From an uncultured bacterium (GTDB lineage Bacteria > Pseudomonadota > Gammaproteobacteria > Burkholderiales > Burkholderiaceae_C), in contig CAIYQZ010000048.1 of assembly GCA_903928495.1 (NCBI GenBank), forward strand, positions 62,001 to 126,000: a stretch of 64,000 nt of DNA. The letters run 5' to 3'. The position numbers were made by a program, and so were the translations under genes. Below the pieces are notes generated by a model. That model searched no databases and was not told where the DNA came from. It saw nothing but the letters and a program-made list of their open reading frames with translations. Below are positions 1 through 7,950 of this stretch, one piece after another; the first letter of the stretch is position 1; the number at the start of each line of letters is the position of its first letter.

Positions 1-2076
1 GAGGATGGACGGCGCGGGGCCGTTGATGGTCACGCTGACGCTGGTGGTGGGGCTGCACAGGTCAAAACCGCTGTACAGAACCTTCATGTCGTCCAGCGTG
101 GCCACGTTCACGCCGCTGTTGCCAATCTTGCCGTAAATGTCGGGGCGGCGGTCGGGGTCGTTGCCGTACAGCGTGACGGAGTCGAACGCCGTGCTCAGGC
201 GCTTGGCTGCCATTCCCTCGCTCACCAGCTTGAAGCGGCGGTTGGTGCGGAAGGGGTCACCTTCGCCCGCAAACATGCGGGTGGGGTCTTCGCCCTCGCG
301 TTTGAAGGCGAAGGTGCCTGCGGTGTAGGGGTAGCTGCCGGGCACGTTGTCCAACATCAGCCACTTCAGAATTTCGCCGTGGTCTTCATAGGTGGGCAGC
401 ACCACCTTGCGGATCGTGGTGCCGCTGAGTGATTTGGTGGTCAGCGCGGTGCGAATTTCCTTGTCGCGGATCTTCACCACGTACTCGTCACCCGCGTACG
501 CCTTTTGCATGTCGGGCCACTGCGCAATGAGCTTTTTGGCCGCAGGGTCCATGCGTTCCTCCCGCTGGTGAGCGAGGTCCAGTACTGCCTCGGCTGCTTT
601 GGCTTTGCCAGGCTTGTCCACTTCCAGCATCACTGCCGAGGCGCGCAGTTGCTGAATTTCGCGCGCCAGGCGTGCCTGAGCACGTGCCTTGGCCTTGTAG
701 CCGCGCACGGTGTCGGCAATCTCGGCCAGGTAGCGTGTGCGTGCGCCGGGGATGATGGGCGTCTGGTTGGTGCTGTGGCGCACAGCCACTTGGGGCAGGC
801 GGCCTTCCGTCAGCGTCAGGCCCAGCTCGGCCAGGCGGGGCTTCAGTGCCTGGTACAGCGCGGTCACGCCGTCGTCGTTGAAGCGGGCGGCCATGGTGCC
901 AAACACGGGCATCTGCTCGGTGGGTGTGGTCCAGGCTTCTTTGTTGCGCTGCACTTGCTTGGCCACGTCGCGCAGCGCATCGGGGGCGCCTTTGCGGTCG
1001 AATTTGTTGATGGCCACAAACTCGGCAAAGTCGAGCATGTCGATTTTTTCGAGCTGGCTGGCTGCGCCAAACTCGGGTGTCATCACGTACATGGGCACAT
1101 CGACGTGCGGGACAATGGCCGCGTCGCCCTGACCGATGCCTGAAGTTTCCACAATCACCAGGTCAAACCCCGCGACCTTGCAGGCGGCGACCACCTCGGG
1201 CAGTGCAGCAGAAATCTCGCTGCCGAAATCGCGGGTGGCCAGGCTGCGCATGAACACGCGGCTGCCGCTTTGCCACGGGCCAGTGGCATTCATGCGGATG
1301 CGGTCGCCCAACAAGGCGCCACCGCTTTTGCGGCGGCTGGGGTCAATGCTGATGACGGCCACGCGCAATTGGTCGTTCTGGTCCAGCCGCAGGCGGCGGA
1401 TCAGCTCATCTGTGAGGCTGGACTTGCCTGCGCCGCCCGTGCCTGTGATGCCAAATACCGGCACATTTTTGGTAGCTGCAAGACCAATCAGGTCAAGCGC
1501 CAGAGCCGACTTTTGTTCTGAATTTTCCAGTGCGGTGATCAGTTGGGCCAGTGCGCGCCATGCGGCTTCGGTGTGCCCCTGAATGGCGGCAGCCGTGGTG
1601 GGAGCGAGGGCCGTCAGGTCGCGGTCGCAACGCATCACCATCTCACCGATCATGCCCGCCAGGCCCATGCGCTGGCCGTCTTCGGGGCTGTAAATGCGCG
1701 CCACGCCGTATGCCTGCAGCTCGCGAATTTCAGCCGGCACGATCACGCCGCCGCCGCCACCAAACACCTGGATGTGCTCGCCGCCGCGCTGGCGCAGCAA
1801 ATCGACCATGTACTTGAAGTACTCGACATGCCCGCCCTGGTACGAGCTGATGGCGATGCCCTGCACGTCTTCCTGCAGGGCGGCGGTCACCACCTCGTCC
1901 ACGCTGCGGTTGTGGCCCAGGTGAATCACCTCGGCCCCCATGCCCTGCAAAATGCGTCGCATGATGTTGATGGCGGCATCGTGCCCGTCAAACAGGCTGG
2001 CGGCGGTGACGAACCGCACCTTGTGCGTGGGGCGGTAGTTGGCCAAGGCTTTGAAATCTGCGGACAGGTCGGTCAT
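1..2076 (-). CDS. icmF: Fused isobutyryl-CoA mutase IcmF (runs off the window; 692 N-terminal residues present)
   Basis: The ATG is at 2076 and the frame stays open to base 1, so the C-terminus lies outside the window. The N-terminus is a cobalamin-binding domain with the DGHDAA motif and the downstream SSYQGGH and GGGGG stretches (about residues 1-150). A MeaB-like G-domain chaperone follows, with Walker A GTGGAGKSS near residues 209-220. The start of the acyl-CoA mutase barrel comes last. This B12 domain, GTPase, mutase order is diagnostic of IcmF, which interconverts isobutyryl-CoA and n-butyryl-CoA using adenosylcobalamin. Family members are roughly 1,050-1,100 residues, so about a third is missing here. 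A perfect palindrome 49 bases upstream (2125-2142) resembles a branched-chain-acyl regulator site. Substrate choice among short branched acyl-CoAs cannot be settled without the missing barrel residues. Confidence 0.93.
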   Translation of the reverse strand, partial: MTDLSADFKALANYRPTHKVRFVTAASLFDGHDAAINIMRRILQGMGAEVIHLGHNRSVDEVVTAALQEDVQGIAISSYQGGHVEYFKYMVDLLRQRGGEHIQVFGGGGGVIVPAEIRELQAYGVARIYSPEDGQRMGLAGMIGEMVMRCDRDLTALAPTTAAAIQGHTEAAWRALAQLITALENSEQKSALALDLIGLAATKNVPVFGITGTGGAGKSSLTDELIRRLRLDQNDQLRVAVISIDPSRRKSGGALLGDRIRMNATGPWQSGSRVFMRSLATRDFGSEISAALPEVVAACKVAGFDLVIVETSGIGQGDAAIVPHVDVPMYVMTPEFGAASQLEKIDMLDFAEFVAINKFDRKGAPDALRDVAKQVQRNKEAWTTPTEQMPVFGTMAARFNDDGVTALYQALKPRLAELGLTLTEGRLPQVAVRHSTNQTPIIPGARTRYLAEIADTVRGYKAKARAQARLAREIQQLRASAVMLEVDKPGKAKAAEAVLDLAHQREERMDPAAKKLIAQWPDMQKAYAGDEYVVKIRDKEIRTALTTKSLSGTTIRKVVLPTYEDHGEILKWLMLDNVPGSYPYTAGTFAFKREGEDPTRMFAGEGDPFRTNRRFKLVSEGMAAKRLSTAFDSVTLYGNDPDRRPDIYGKIGNSGVNVATLDDMKVLYSGFDLCSPTTSVSVTINGPAPSIL

Positions 2077-2124
2077 GCGTTGTCTCCGTGAGGGGCCGAA
2101 TGGGGTACCCGTGGATGATATTAC

Positions 2125-2142
2125 GTTGACGTAAACGTCAAC
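2125..2142. promoter_or_regulatory. Palindromic operator candidate upstream of icmF (LiuR-like)
   Basis: The arms GTTGACGT and ACGTCAAC are perfectly complementary around an AA centre, and lie 49 bases before the icmF start codon. The pattern resembles what I recall of operators for LiuR, a MerR-family regulator of branched-chain amino acid and acyl-CoA catabolism in proteobacteria. That would fit icmF, but no liuR gene is in this window. Confidence 0.5.
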
Positions 2143-2178
2143 AGGGGGTGTACCCCGTTTTGCTTCGAATGGCCCATG

Positions 2179-2202
2179 AAAAACGGGCACCGAAGTGCCC
2201 GT
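2179..2202 (-). terminator. Rho-independent terminator of the dctPQM operon
   Basis: Read on the minus strand, the hairpin has 7-8 base arms (CGGGCAC with GTGCCCG, tetraloop) and is followed by five T residues. It lies 27 bases past the dctM stop codon. It separates the TRAP operon from icmF, which therefore needs its own promoter. Confidence 0.8.
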
Positions 2203-2228
2203 GTAGGGTGACTGTCCACCGATTTCGC

Positions 2229-4193
2229 TTATTTGTACAGCACCTCAGGCAGCCACATGCCAATGGCCGGGAACTGGTACAGCAGGATGATGGCCAGCAC
2301 CTGAATGCCCATGAACGGCAGCATGCCCGCAAAAATCTGGTTCAGCGTCACGTGCTTGGGTGCCACGCCCTTCAAATAGAACGCGCTCATGGCCACCGGT
2401 GGGCTCAGGAAAGCGGTTTGCAGGTTCAGCGCCACCAGCAGGCCAAAAAACAACGGGTCAACCCCGAAGTTGTCCAGCAGCGGTATGAAGATGGGCATGA
2501 AGATCACGATGATCTCGGTCCACTCCAGCGGCCACCCCAAGATGAAGATGATCACCTGGCTCAGGATCAAGAACTCCGTTTGGGTGAGGTTCATGCTCAG
2601 CACCCAGTTTTCTACCAGCTCCTGTCCGCCCAGCAGGGCAAACGCAGCCGAGAAAATGGCCGAACCCACAAACAGCCAGCACACCATTGCCGAGGTTTTG
2701 GCCGTCAGGAAAACCGACTCCTTCACCACGTTGAACGTGAGCTGCCGGTAGGCCGCTGCCAGCAGGAAGCCGCCCAGTGCACCCATGGCCGCCGCCTCGG
2801 TCGGTGTGGCCAGGCCAAACACAATCGAGCCCAGCACCGCCAGAATCAGCACCAGCAGGGGGAACAGGCTCGACAGCAACATCTTGAAGATGGCAAACCG
2901 ATTGAAGCTCAGCAGTGCGTAATACGCTGCCAGCAGCACACCACCCACACCCAACCACACCCAGAAGCTGGTGGGGGCAGGCTTGGTGGTGGGCGCGGGC
3001 GCATCGCCTGCGGGTGCAGCGGCAGCGTTCGCTGGCGCAGCTGCAGGCGGCTCGGCCACGGCAGCGGCTGGCTCGGCAGGGGCGGCGCCGGGAGGCTCGC
3101 TCACACCGTTGTCAGCGCCGGAGCCGGGCGGGGCTTGCAGCCCGTCTTCGGCAGGCGGTTCGCCCAGCCCTTCCTCTTCGCCTTCAGTGCTGGCCGCATC
3201 GCCAGAACCCATTTCCACCAGCCCGGAATCGGCTTGAACTTCGACCGGTGCCACCTGCGTGACGCTCTGGTAACTGGTGATGGCCACAAAGGCAAACACA
3301 ATGGCCGGTGCCAGTGCAATGGCCAGTTGCCGCACCAGATAGCCGGTGGGCACGTCTTGGTTCTGTGGGCCTTTCAGGGCATTCACCACCAGTGGCAACA
3401 TCGGTTTGTGCGGGGTGGCACCCAGTTTTTCCAGGGGAGCAGGAATGGGAACCAGGCGGTCTGCGGCCGACAGCGGTGGGGCCATGGCAGGCTTGAGCTT
3501 GGCCAGAATCACCACATACAAAATGTACAAACCCGCCAGCATCAGTCCGGGGAAAAAAGCCCCGGCATACAGCTTGACCACCGACACACCCGCTGTGGCA
3601 CCGTACACAATCAGAAGCACGGAAGGGGGGATGAGAATGCCCAGGCACCCCCCCGCGGTGATGGCCCCGGCCGACATCCGCACGTCGTAACCGGCTTTCA
3701 GCATGGCAGGGAGGGCCAGCAGGCCCATCAGCGTGACCACCGCGCCCACAATGCCGGTAGCGGTTGCAAAAATCGCGCATGTCACCAGCGTGGCCACGGC
3801 CAGCGCACCTGGCAAACGGGCCAGCGAGAGGTGCAAGCTGTGGAACAGCTTTTCAATGAGGTTGGCCCGCTCCACCAGGTAGCCCATGAACACGAACAGC
3901 GGGATGGAAATGAGCACGTCATTGCCCATCACCTTGTAGGCCGACTGCACCATCAGGTCCAGCGTTTTCTGCGTGTTTTCTTCATAGGCAATCCAGGTGA
4001 ACACCATGCCCATGCCCATCAGCGTGAACGCGGTGGGAAAGCCCAACATGATGGCCACCACCACCAGCGACAGCATCAGCAAACCGATGTGTCCGTTCGT
4101 GATCTTGTCGGCCGACAGCAGCATGGTCAGCGCGCCCGCGCCAATCAGCGCCATCAGGCTGAAGCCAAACCAGAGTTCTTTGCGGATTTTCAT
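2229..4193 (-). CDS. dctM: TRAP transporter large permease DctM with a long central insertion
   Basis: This is the large membrane subunit of a tripartite ATP-independent periplasmic transporter, the ion-coupled channel component in the inner membrane. The protein has 654 residues, against about 430 for ordinary DctM proteins. The excess is a central insertion at about residues 241-440. It contains two extra hydrophobic segments (about 285-308 and 409-430) that flank a roughly 95-residue Pro/Ala/Glu/Gly-rich low-complexity stretch (about 312-408). After the insert the family motif TPTEAAAMGA resumes at 463-472. The chosen start at 4193 gives MKIRKEL and overlaps the dctQ stop as ATGA; a longer frame to 4316 reads into dctQ and has an Arg-rich, unlikely N-terminus. 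It is co-transcribed after dctP and dctQ. Confidence 0.92.
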   Translation of the reverse strand: MKIRKELWFGFSLMALIGAGALTMLLSADKITNGHIGLLMLSLVVVAIMLGFPTAFTLMGMGMVFTWIAYEENTQKTLDLMVQSAYKVMGNDVLISIPLFVFMGYLVERANLIEKLFHSLHLSLARLPGALAVATLVTCAIFATATGIVGAVVTLMGLLALPAMLKAGYDVRMSAGAITAGGCLGILIPPSVLLIVYGATAGVSVVKLYAGAFFPGLMLAGLYILYVVILAKLKPAMAPPLSAADRLVPIPAPLEKLGATPHKPMLPLVVNALKGPQNQDVPTGYLVRQLAIALAPAIVFAFVAITSYQSVTQVAPVEVQADSGLVEMGSGDAASTEGEEEGLGEPPAEDGLQAPPGSGADNGVSEPPGAAPAEPAAAVAEPPAAAPANAAAAPAGDAPAPTTKPAPTSFWVWLGVGGVLLAAYYALLSFNRFAIFKMLLSSLFPLLVLILAVLGSIVFGLATPTEAAAMGALGGFLLAAAYRQLTFNVVKESVFLTAKTSAMVCWLFVGSAIFSAAFALLGGQELVENWVLSMNLTQTEFLILSQVIIFILGWPLEWTEIIVIFMPIFIPLLDNFGVDPLFFGLLVALNLQTAFLSPPVAMSAFYLKGVAPKHVTLNQIFAGMLPFMGIQVLAIILLYQFPAIGMWLPEVLYK

Positions 4194-4810
4194 GATGCGT
4201 GGCCCTGTTTGACGACGTACTTGTCCAGTGCTTCGATGTCTTCGTCTTTCACGTGGACCATTTCCTTGAGTTTTTCCACGTCTACTTCTTCCACGTCGTG
4301 TTCGCGCTTGGGCCACTCACCGGTTTTCAGGCACAGCACACATCGGATGATTTCCACCACGCCTTGCAACAGCAGGATGCCGCCAGACAGCGGGATGATG
4401 AATTTGAACGGGTACAGCGGCAGTGCGTCCGCTGAGAAGGTCTGCTCGCGGATGGCAAGCGACTCATTGGCAAACGTCCAGCCAGCCCATGTCAGAGCCA
4501 CGATGCCGGGCATGAAGAACAGGATGTACAACACCAGGTCGATACTGGCCTGTGTGCGCGGGCGAAAAAACCCGTACAACACGTCCCCGCGGACGTGGCC
4601 GTTTTTGCTCAGGGTATAGGCACCGGCCGTCATGAACAGCGTGCCGTACAGCATGATTTGGGCATCGAGCACCCAGGCATGGGGAGCGTTGAACACATAG
4701 CGGGAAAACACTTCCCAGGAAATCAGGCCGGTCAGCAGCACCACCGTCCAGGCAAAGGCTTGACCGATGAAGGTAGACAGCCTGTCCACCGCCAGCAACA
4801 GGTTTTGCAT
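4190..4810 (-). CDS. dctQ: TRAP transporter small permease DctQ
   Basis: A 206-residue inner-membrane protein with the four-helix DctQ layout: helices near residues 12-35, 50-67, 90-112 and 132-155, with the SWEVFSRYVFN motif after the first helix. It is somewhat longer than usual because of an acidic and lysine-rich cytoplasmic tail of about 40 residues. It partners DctM, whose ATG overlaps its stop by four bases. A stem-loop lies in the 127-base gap between dctP and this gene and may lower its expression relative to the binding protein. Confidence 0.92.
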   Translation of the reverse strand: MQNLLLAVDRLSTFIGQAFAWTVVLLTGLISWEVFSRYVFNAPHAWVLDAQIMLYGTLFMTAGAYTLSKNGHVRGDVLYGFFRPRTQASIDLVLYILFFMPGIVALTWAGWTFANESLAIREQTFSADALPLYPFKFIIPLSGGILLLQGVVEIIRCVLCLKTGEWPKREHDVEEVDVEKLKEMVHVKDEDIEALDKYVVKQGHAS

Positions 4811-4867
4811 CGGGTTCTTTCAGAGTGAGGGAACAGGCCCGGCCTATTTGCCGGGCACCAAAAACAC

Positions 4868-4889
4868 GGGGGCACCACGCGGTGCCCCT
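4868..4889 (-). terminator. Intercistronic hairpin between dctP and dctQ (attenuator-like)
   Basis: The arms GGGGCACC and GGTGCCCC surround a four-base loop, and on the minus strand the stem is followed within four bases by a run of five T residues. It sits inside the operon, so it more likely causes partial termination or 3' end protection of a dctP transcript than full termination. Confidence 0.55.
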
Positions 4890-4937
4890 GTTTGTGCAAG
4901 CCACCTGCGCTTGTAGGCGCCAGGGGGCGGTGCAACC

Positions 4938-6068
4938 TCAGCCTTTCTTGGCACCCTTGCCGAAGTAATGGTTGTAAGCCATCTTGAAGTCGACCATGTA
5001 GTCGTTTTGCCATTGACCGGCACGGGCAGCAAATGCGCGCTGGCTTGCGAGAACCTTCTTGAAGATCGCGTTCTCAGCCGATTTCTTGTCGATGGTCTTG
5101 TCCCAAGCGGCCAACTGCGCGCGCAGCACTGCATCGGGTGTCTTGTAGAACTTGATGCCCTGCTTCTTCAATTCTTCGTAATCCTTGGAATTGCGTTCGA
5201 TCGCTTTCCAGCTCATTTCTGCACTCGCTGCCTGTACAGCGTAGTCAATGATGGACTTCAGTTCGGCAGGCAACGCAGCCAGCTTGGTTTTGTTGAACAG
5301 GATTTCGAACTGTTCACCGCTCTGGTGGAAGCTTTGCAACATGCAGTTCTTCACCACATCGGGGAAGCCCAGCAGGCGGTCGGAAGACGCATTGTTGAAC
5401 TCGGCGCCGTCGATCAGGCCACGGTCCAGAGCCGGCACAATTTCGCCGCCGGGCAGCGGGTTCACAGCGGCGCCCATTTCGGTGAACACGTCCACAGCCA
5501 AACCCACGGTCCGGAACTTCACGCCCTTCAGGTCTTCCACCTTGGCAATCGGCTTTTTGAACCATCCCAACGGCTGTGTGGGCATGGGGCCATACAGGTA
5601 GGACACCACGTCCAGATTCAGACTGGCGTAAATCTCTTCAACCAGTGCTTTGCCCCCGCCGAAGTTGTGCCATGCCAGCACCATGTTGGGGTCCATACCG
5701 AAAGCAGGGCCAGAGCCCCACAGCGCCAGGGCCGAGTTCTTGCCATAGTGGTAGGCAATCACGCCGTGGCCGCCGTCGAGTGTGCCTTTGCTCACCGCGT
5801 CCAGCAGCTGGAATGCGGGCACCACCGCACCGGCAGGCAGCACTTCAATTTTCAGCTTGCCGCTGGCCATGTCGTTCACCTTCTTGGCGAAGTCCATCGC
5901 GTATTCATGGAAGATGTCCTTCGACGGCCAGGTGCTCTGGAAGCGCAGCGTGGTCGTTGTCTGGGCAGTGGCAATCATGGGGGCGGCCAATGCACCGGCA
6001 CCGGCGGCAGCCACCGCACCTTTGAGCACATTGCGGCGTGAAGAGGGGGCAAGCTTTTTGTCTGACAT
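4938..6068 (-). CDS. dctP: TRAP transporter periplasmic solute receptor DctP (TakP-like)
   Basis: This is the extracytoplasmic binding protein of the TRAP system, 376 residues from the ATG at 6068, which is preceded by a good AGGAGA ribosome site. The N-terminus carries a twin-arginine signal (SSRRNVLKGA, then an Ala-rich core ending near ATAQ), so it is probably exported folded. Features such as the early RFQSTWP segment, KGVKFRTVG and the later DGAEFNN place it with the TakP-type receptors. Known members bind 2-oxo acids or lactate, sometimes through a metal ion. The exact ligand cannot be read from the sequence. It is the first gene of dctPQM, as expected for the most abundant component. 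Confidence 0.9.
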   Translation of the reverse strand: MSDKKLAPSSRRNVLKGAVAAAGAGALAAPMIATAQTTTTLRFQSTWPSKDIFHEYAMDFAKKVNDMASGKLKIEVLPAGAVVPAFQLLDAVSKGTLDGGHGVIAYHYGKNSALALWGSGPAFGMDPNMVLAWHNFGGGKALVEEIYASLNLDVVSYLYGPMPTQPLGWFKKPIAKVEDLKGVKFRTVGLAVDVFTEMGAAVNPLPGGEIVPALDRGLIDGAEFNNASSDRLLGFPDVVKNCMLQSFHQSGEQFEILFNKTKLAALPAELKSIIDYAVQAASAEMSWKAIERNSKDYEELKKQGIKFYKTPDAVLRAQLAAWDKTIDKKSAENAIFKKVLASQRAFAARAGQWQNDYMVDFKMAYNHYFGKGAKKG

Positions 6069-6372
6069 CTGCGGTCTCCTGTGAGTGGTTGATGAAAAGC
6101 CCATTGATCTTGCGCTTCCCTCACAGGCCGCACGCTGGGGTTTCCCCGAGGACTGTGTGCCGCACGCGACTCAAAACGCGTGTTTTGTGGTGACAACACT
6201 TTTTACTTTTCGCAAGTTTGAAAATATTTCACGCCAGACCATAAATTGCATCAATGTCGCGATGTCCGCCGCACGGGTGTCAGACTGAGGGAATGCCAAC
6301 TCTCTATCATTCACCACCCATTTTTTGTCAGGCGGGCACCCCGGCGCCCCACCCCACACTCAGGACGCAACC
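6069..6372. promoter_or_regulatory. Divergent intergenic region between dctP and the csoR-like gene
   Basis: 304 bases without a gene. The middle (about 6176-6260) is clearly AT-richer than its surroundings and should hold the promoters of both divergent units. A short inverted pair GTGTT/AACAC lies at about 6181-6200. Close to the csoR-like start there is a G/C-tract segment (6331-6355, GGCGGGCACC onward) with imperfect dyad symmetry. This is the sort of sequence DUF156 repressors bind, but it is too degenerate to call an operator firmly. I could not assign a clear -35/-10 pair. Confidence 0.4.
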
Positions 6373-6618
6373 ATGACCATCGTCAAAGACCCCGACCGCA
6401 AGCGTGCGCTGGTGCTGAGGCTCAAGCGCATCGAGGGCCAGTTGCGGGGCGTGCAGCGCCTGATCGAAACCGATGAGGACTGCGAAAAAATCGCACAGCA
6501 ACTCGCGGCCGCCCGCAAGGCGCTGGACAAATCGTTCTACACCTTGGTGGGCTGCGTCATTTCCCAGGGTGACGTGCCCGCTGACGACGTGGCCGACATG
6601 CTGGCCAAGTTCTCCTGA
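6373..6618 (+). CDS. CsoR/FrmR-family (DUF156) thiol or metal-sensing repressor
   Basis: A small all-helical repressor of 81 residues from the ATG at 6373. The family signature is clear: RLKRIEGQLRGVQRLIE (about residues 16-32), a conserved Cys37 in DEDCEKI, then AARKALDK. A second cysteine, Cys61, sits in LVGCVIS. In copper-sensing CsoR the second helix ends with a His and a Cys 25 and 29 residues after the first Cys. Here no such His is present and the second Cys is 24 residues on, so a classic copper site is unlikely. The next gene, 17 bases downstream, is a rhodanese, which suggests sensing of persulfide as in CstR, or another thiol signal. Starting further upstream would add a non-conserved leader. 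Confidence 0.85.
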   Translation: MTIVKDPDRKRALVLRLKRIEGQLRGVQRLIETDEDCEKIAQQLAAARKALDKSFYTLVGCVISQGDVPADDVADMLAKFS

Positions 6619-6635
6619 TATTCCACCGCACACCC

Positions 6636-7061
6636 ATGAATCAGCCTGCCTCCTTGCAACCGTCACCTGCCCAGGGCTATGCGGGCGACGTATCGCCGCA
6701 ACTGGCCTGGGCCTGGGTTCAGTCGGGCGATACCATCCTGGTCGACGTGCGCACCGACGCCGAGCGCGAATGGGTGGGCCAAGTGCCAGGTGCCATTGCT
6801 GTGCCCTGGAAGCAGTGGCCTGGCATGGTCATGAATGCCACATTTGACGCGGGCATCACCCAGGCTGCCGCTGACGGCCGCAAGCTGGTGTTGCTGTGCC
6901 GCAGCGGCGTGCGCAGCATCGCGGCGGCCAAACGCGCCACTGAGCTGGGTCTGGAGGCGTACAACATCCTCGAGGGTTTCGAGGGCGACGCAGATGCCGA
7001 CGCACACCGGGGCCGCAAGGGCGGGTGGCGTTTCCATGGCCTTCCCTGGCGGCAGAACTGA
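6636..7061 (+). CDS. Rhodanese-like sulfurtransferase
   Basis: A single-domain rhodanese of 141 residues without an obvious signal peptide, so probably cytoplasmic. It shows the DVRTDAE entry motif (37-43) and a six-residue active-site loop CRSGVR starting at catalytic Cys88, which normally carries a persulfide. It lies 17 bases after the DUF156 repressor and probably forms an operon with it, as thiosulfate or persulfide-handling rhodaneses do with CstR-type repressors. The physiological donor and acceptor are unknown. Confidence 0.88.
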   Translation: MNQPASLQPSPAQGYAGDVSPQLAWAWVQSGDTILVDVRTDAEREWVGQVPGAIAVPWKQWPGMVMNATFDAGITQAAADGRKLVLLCRSGVRSIAAAKRATELGLEAYNILEGFEGDADADAHRGRKGGWRFHGLPWRQN

Positions 7062-7120
7062 TCCTCCGAGGCTCTGCTCCGTGCCCGCTTTTGCCCGCCC
7101 CGGCTCGATAATCCGCCCCC

Positions 7121-7888
7121 ATGACGCTGCTCGCCCTTGATGTAGGAAACACCCGCTTGAAGTGGGCCCTGTACGACACCCCCCGTGTGGGCGCCAAACT
7201 GCTGGGCCACGGTGCGCAGTTCCTTGAAAACATTGAAAAACTCGCCGAGGGCGACTGGAGCCGCCTGGCCCAGCCCAAATGGGTGCTGGGGTGTGTGGTG
7301 GCCGGAGACGCCGTGCGTCGCCGCGTGGAGCAACAGCTTGAGATGTGGGACGTGCACCCCCAGTGGGTGGTGTCGTCCACCGCAGAGGCCGGTCTCACCA
7401 ACGGCTACGACCACCCCGGGCGCTTGGGCGCCGACCGCTGGGTGGCCATGATCGGCGCGCGCCAGCATGTGTTGGCCACCGGCGCTCCTCGGCCCTGCGT
7501 GGTGGTGATGGTGGGCACGGCGGTCACGGTGGAAGCCATCGACGCCCAAGGCAAGTTTCTGGGCGGCATCATCCTGCCGGGCCACGGCATCATGCTGCGC
7601 GCGTTGGAGTCCGGTACTGCTGGTCTGCATGTGCCCACGGGCGAGGTGCGCGACTTCCCCACCAACACCAGCGACGCGCTCACCAGCGGCGGCACCTTTG
7701 CCATTGCCGGGGCAGTGCACCGCATGGTGGAAAACGTGCGCCGCCACTGCGGGGCCGAGCCCGACTGCATCATGACCGGCGGCGCGGGCTGGAAGATGGC
7801 GCCCAGCATGTCCACCCGTTTCGAACTGGTGGAAGGCCTGTTGTTCGATGGCCTGCTGGAAATTGCCGGTCGGCGCTTCAGAATATAA
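7121..7888 (+). CDS. coaX: Type III pantothenate kinase
   Basis: CoaX phosphorylates pantothenate in the first step of coenzyme A synthesis and, unlike CoaA, needs a monovalent cation and is not inhibited by CoA. The 255-residue protein shows the ASKHA-fold ATP-binding start [12 protein letters not shown] (4-15), the pantothenate-site motif GADRWV (103-108), GTAVTVEA (132-139) and GGIILPG (148-154), all at the expected spacing. It starts 59 bases after the rhodanese. A short dispersed repeat directly follows the stop codon. Confidence 0.95.
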   Translation: MTLLALDVGNTRLKWALYDTPRVGAKLLGHGAQFLENIEKLAEGDWSRLAQPKWVLGCVVAGDAVRRRVEQQLEMWDVHPQWVVSSTAEAGLTNGYDHPGRLGADRWVAMIGARQHVLATGAPRPCVVVMVGTAVTVEAIDAQGKFLGGIILPGHGIMLRALESGTAGLHVPTGEVRDFPTNTSDALTSGGTFAIAGAVHRMVENVRRHCGAEPDCIMTGGAGWKMAPSMSTRFELVEGLLFDGLLEIAGRRFRI

Positions 7889-7938
7889 GCAAAAAGTGCC
7901 TCTGGCGCTTGCCTGTATTGGGTTTTCAGCTATGAAAG
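7889..7938 (+). repeat. Dispersed intergenic repeat, copy 1
   Basis: About 50 bases filling most of the gap between the convergent coaX and M20 genes. The core TGCCTCT..CGCTTG.CTGTATTGGGTTT.CAGCTAT recurs in reverse orientation after argB (54166-54202). I recall similar short repeats scattered through Comamonadaceae genomes. Their function is unknown. Confidence 0.7.
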
Positions 7939-7950
7939 AAAGCCCGGCTT

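Noticed and set aside
505-1143. Plus-strand frames within the first 2 kb
   Set aside because: They oppose the continuous icmF frame, which runs off the window edge on the minus strand and carries diagnostic B12 and GTPase motifs.
2148-4619. 823-codon plus-strand open frame opposite dctM and dctQ
   Set aside because: It is antisense to two clear TRAP subunits, is rich in His, Gln and Arg, and shows no family motif; it is a by-product of high-GC codon use.
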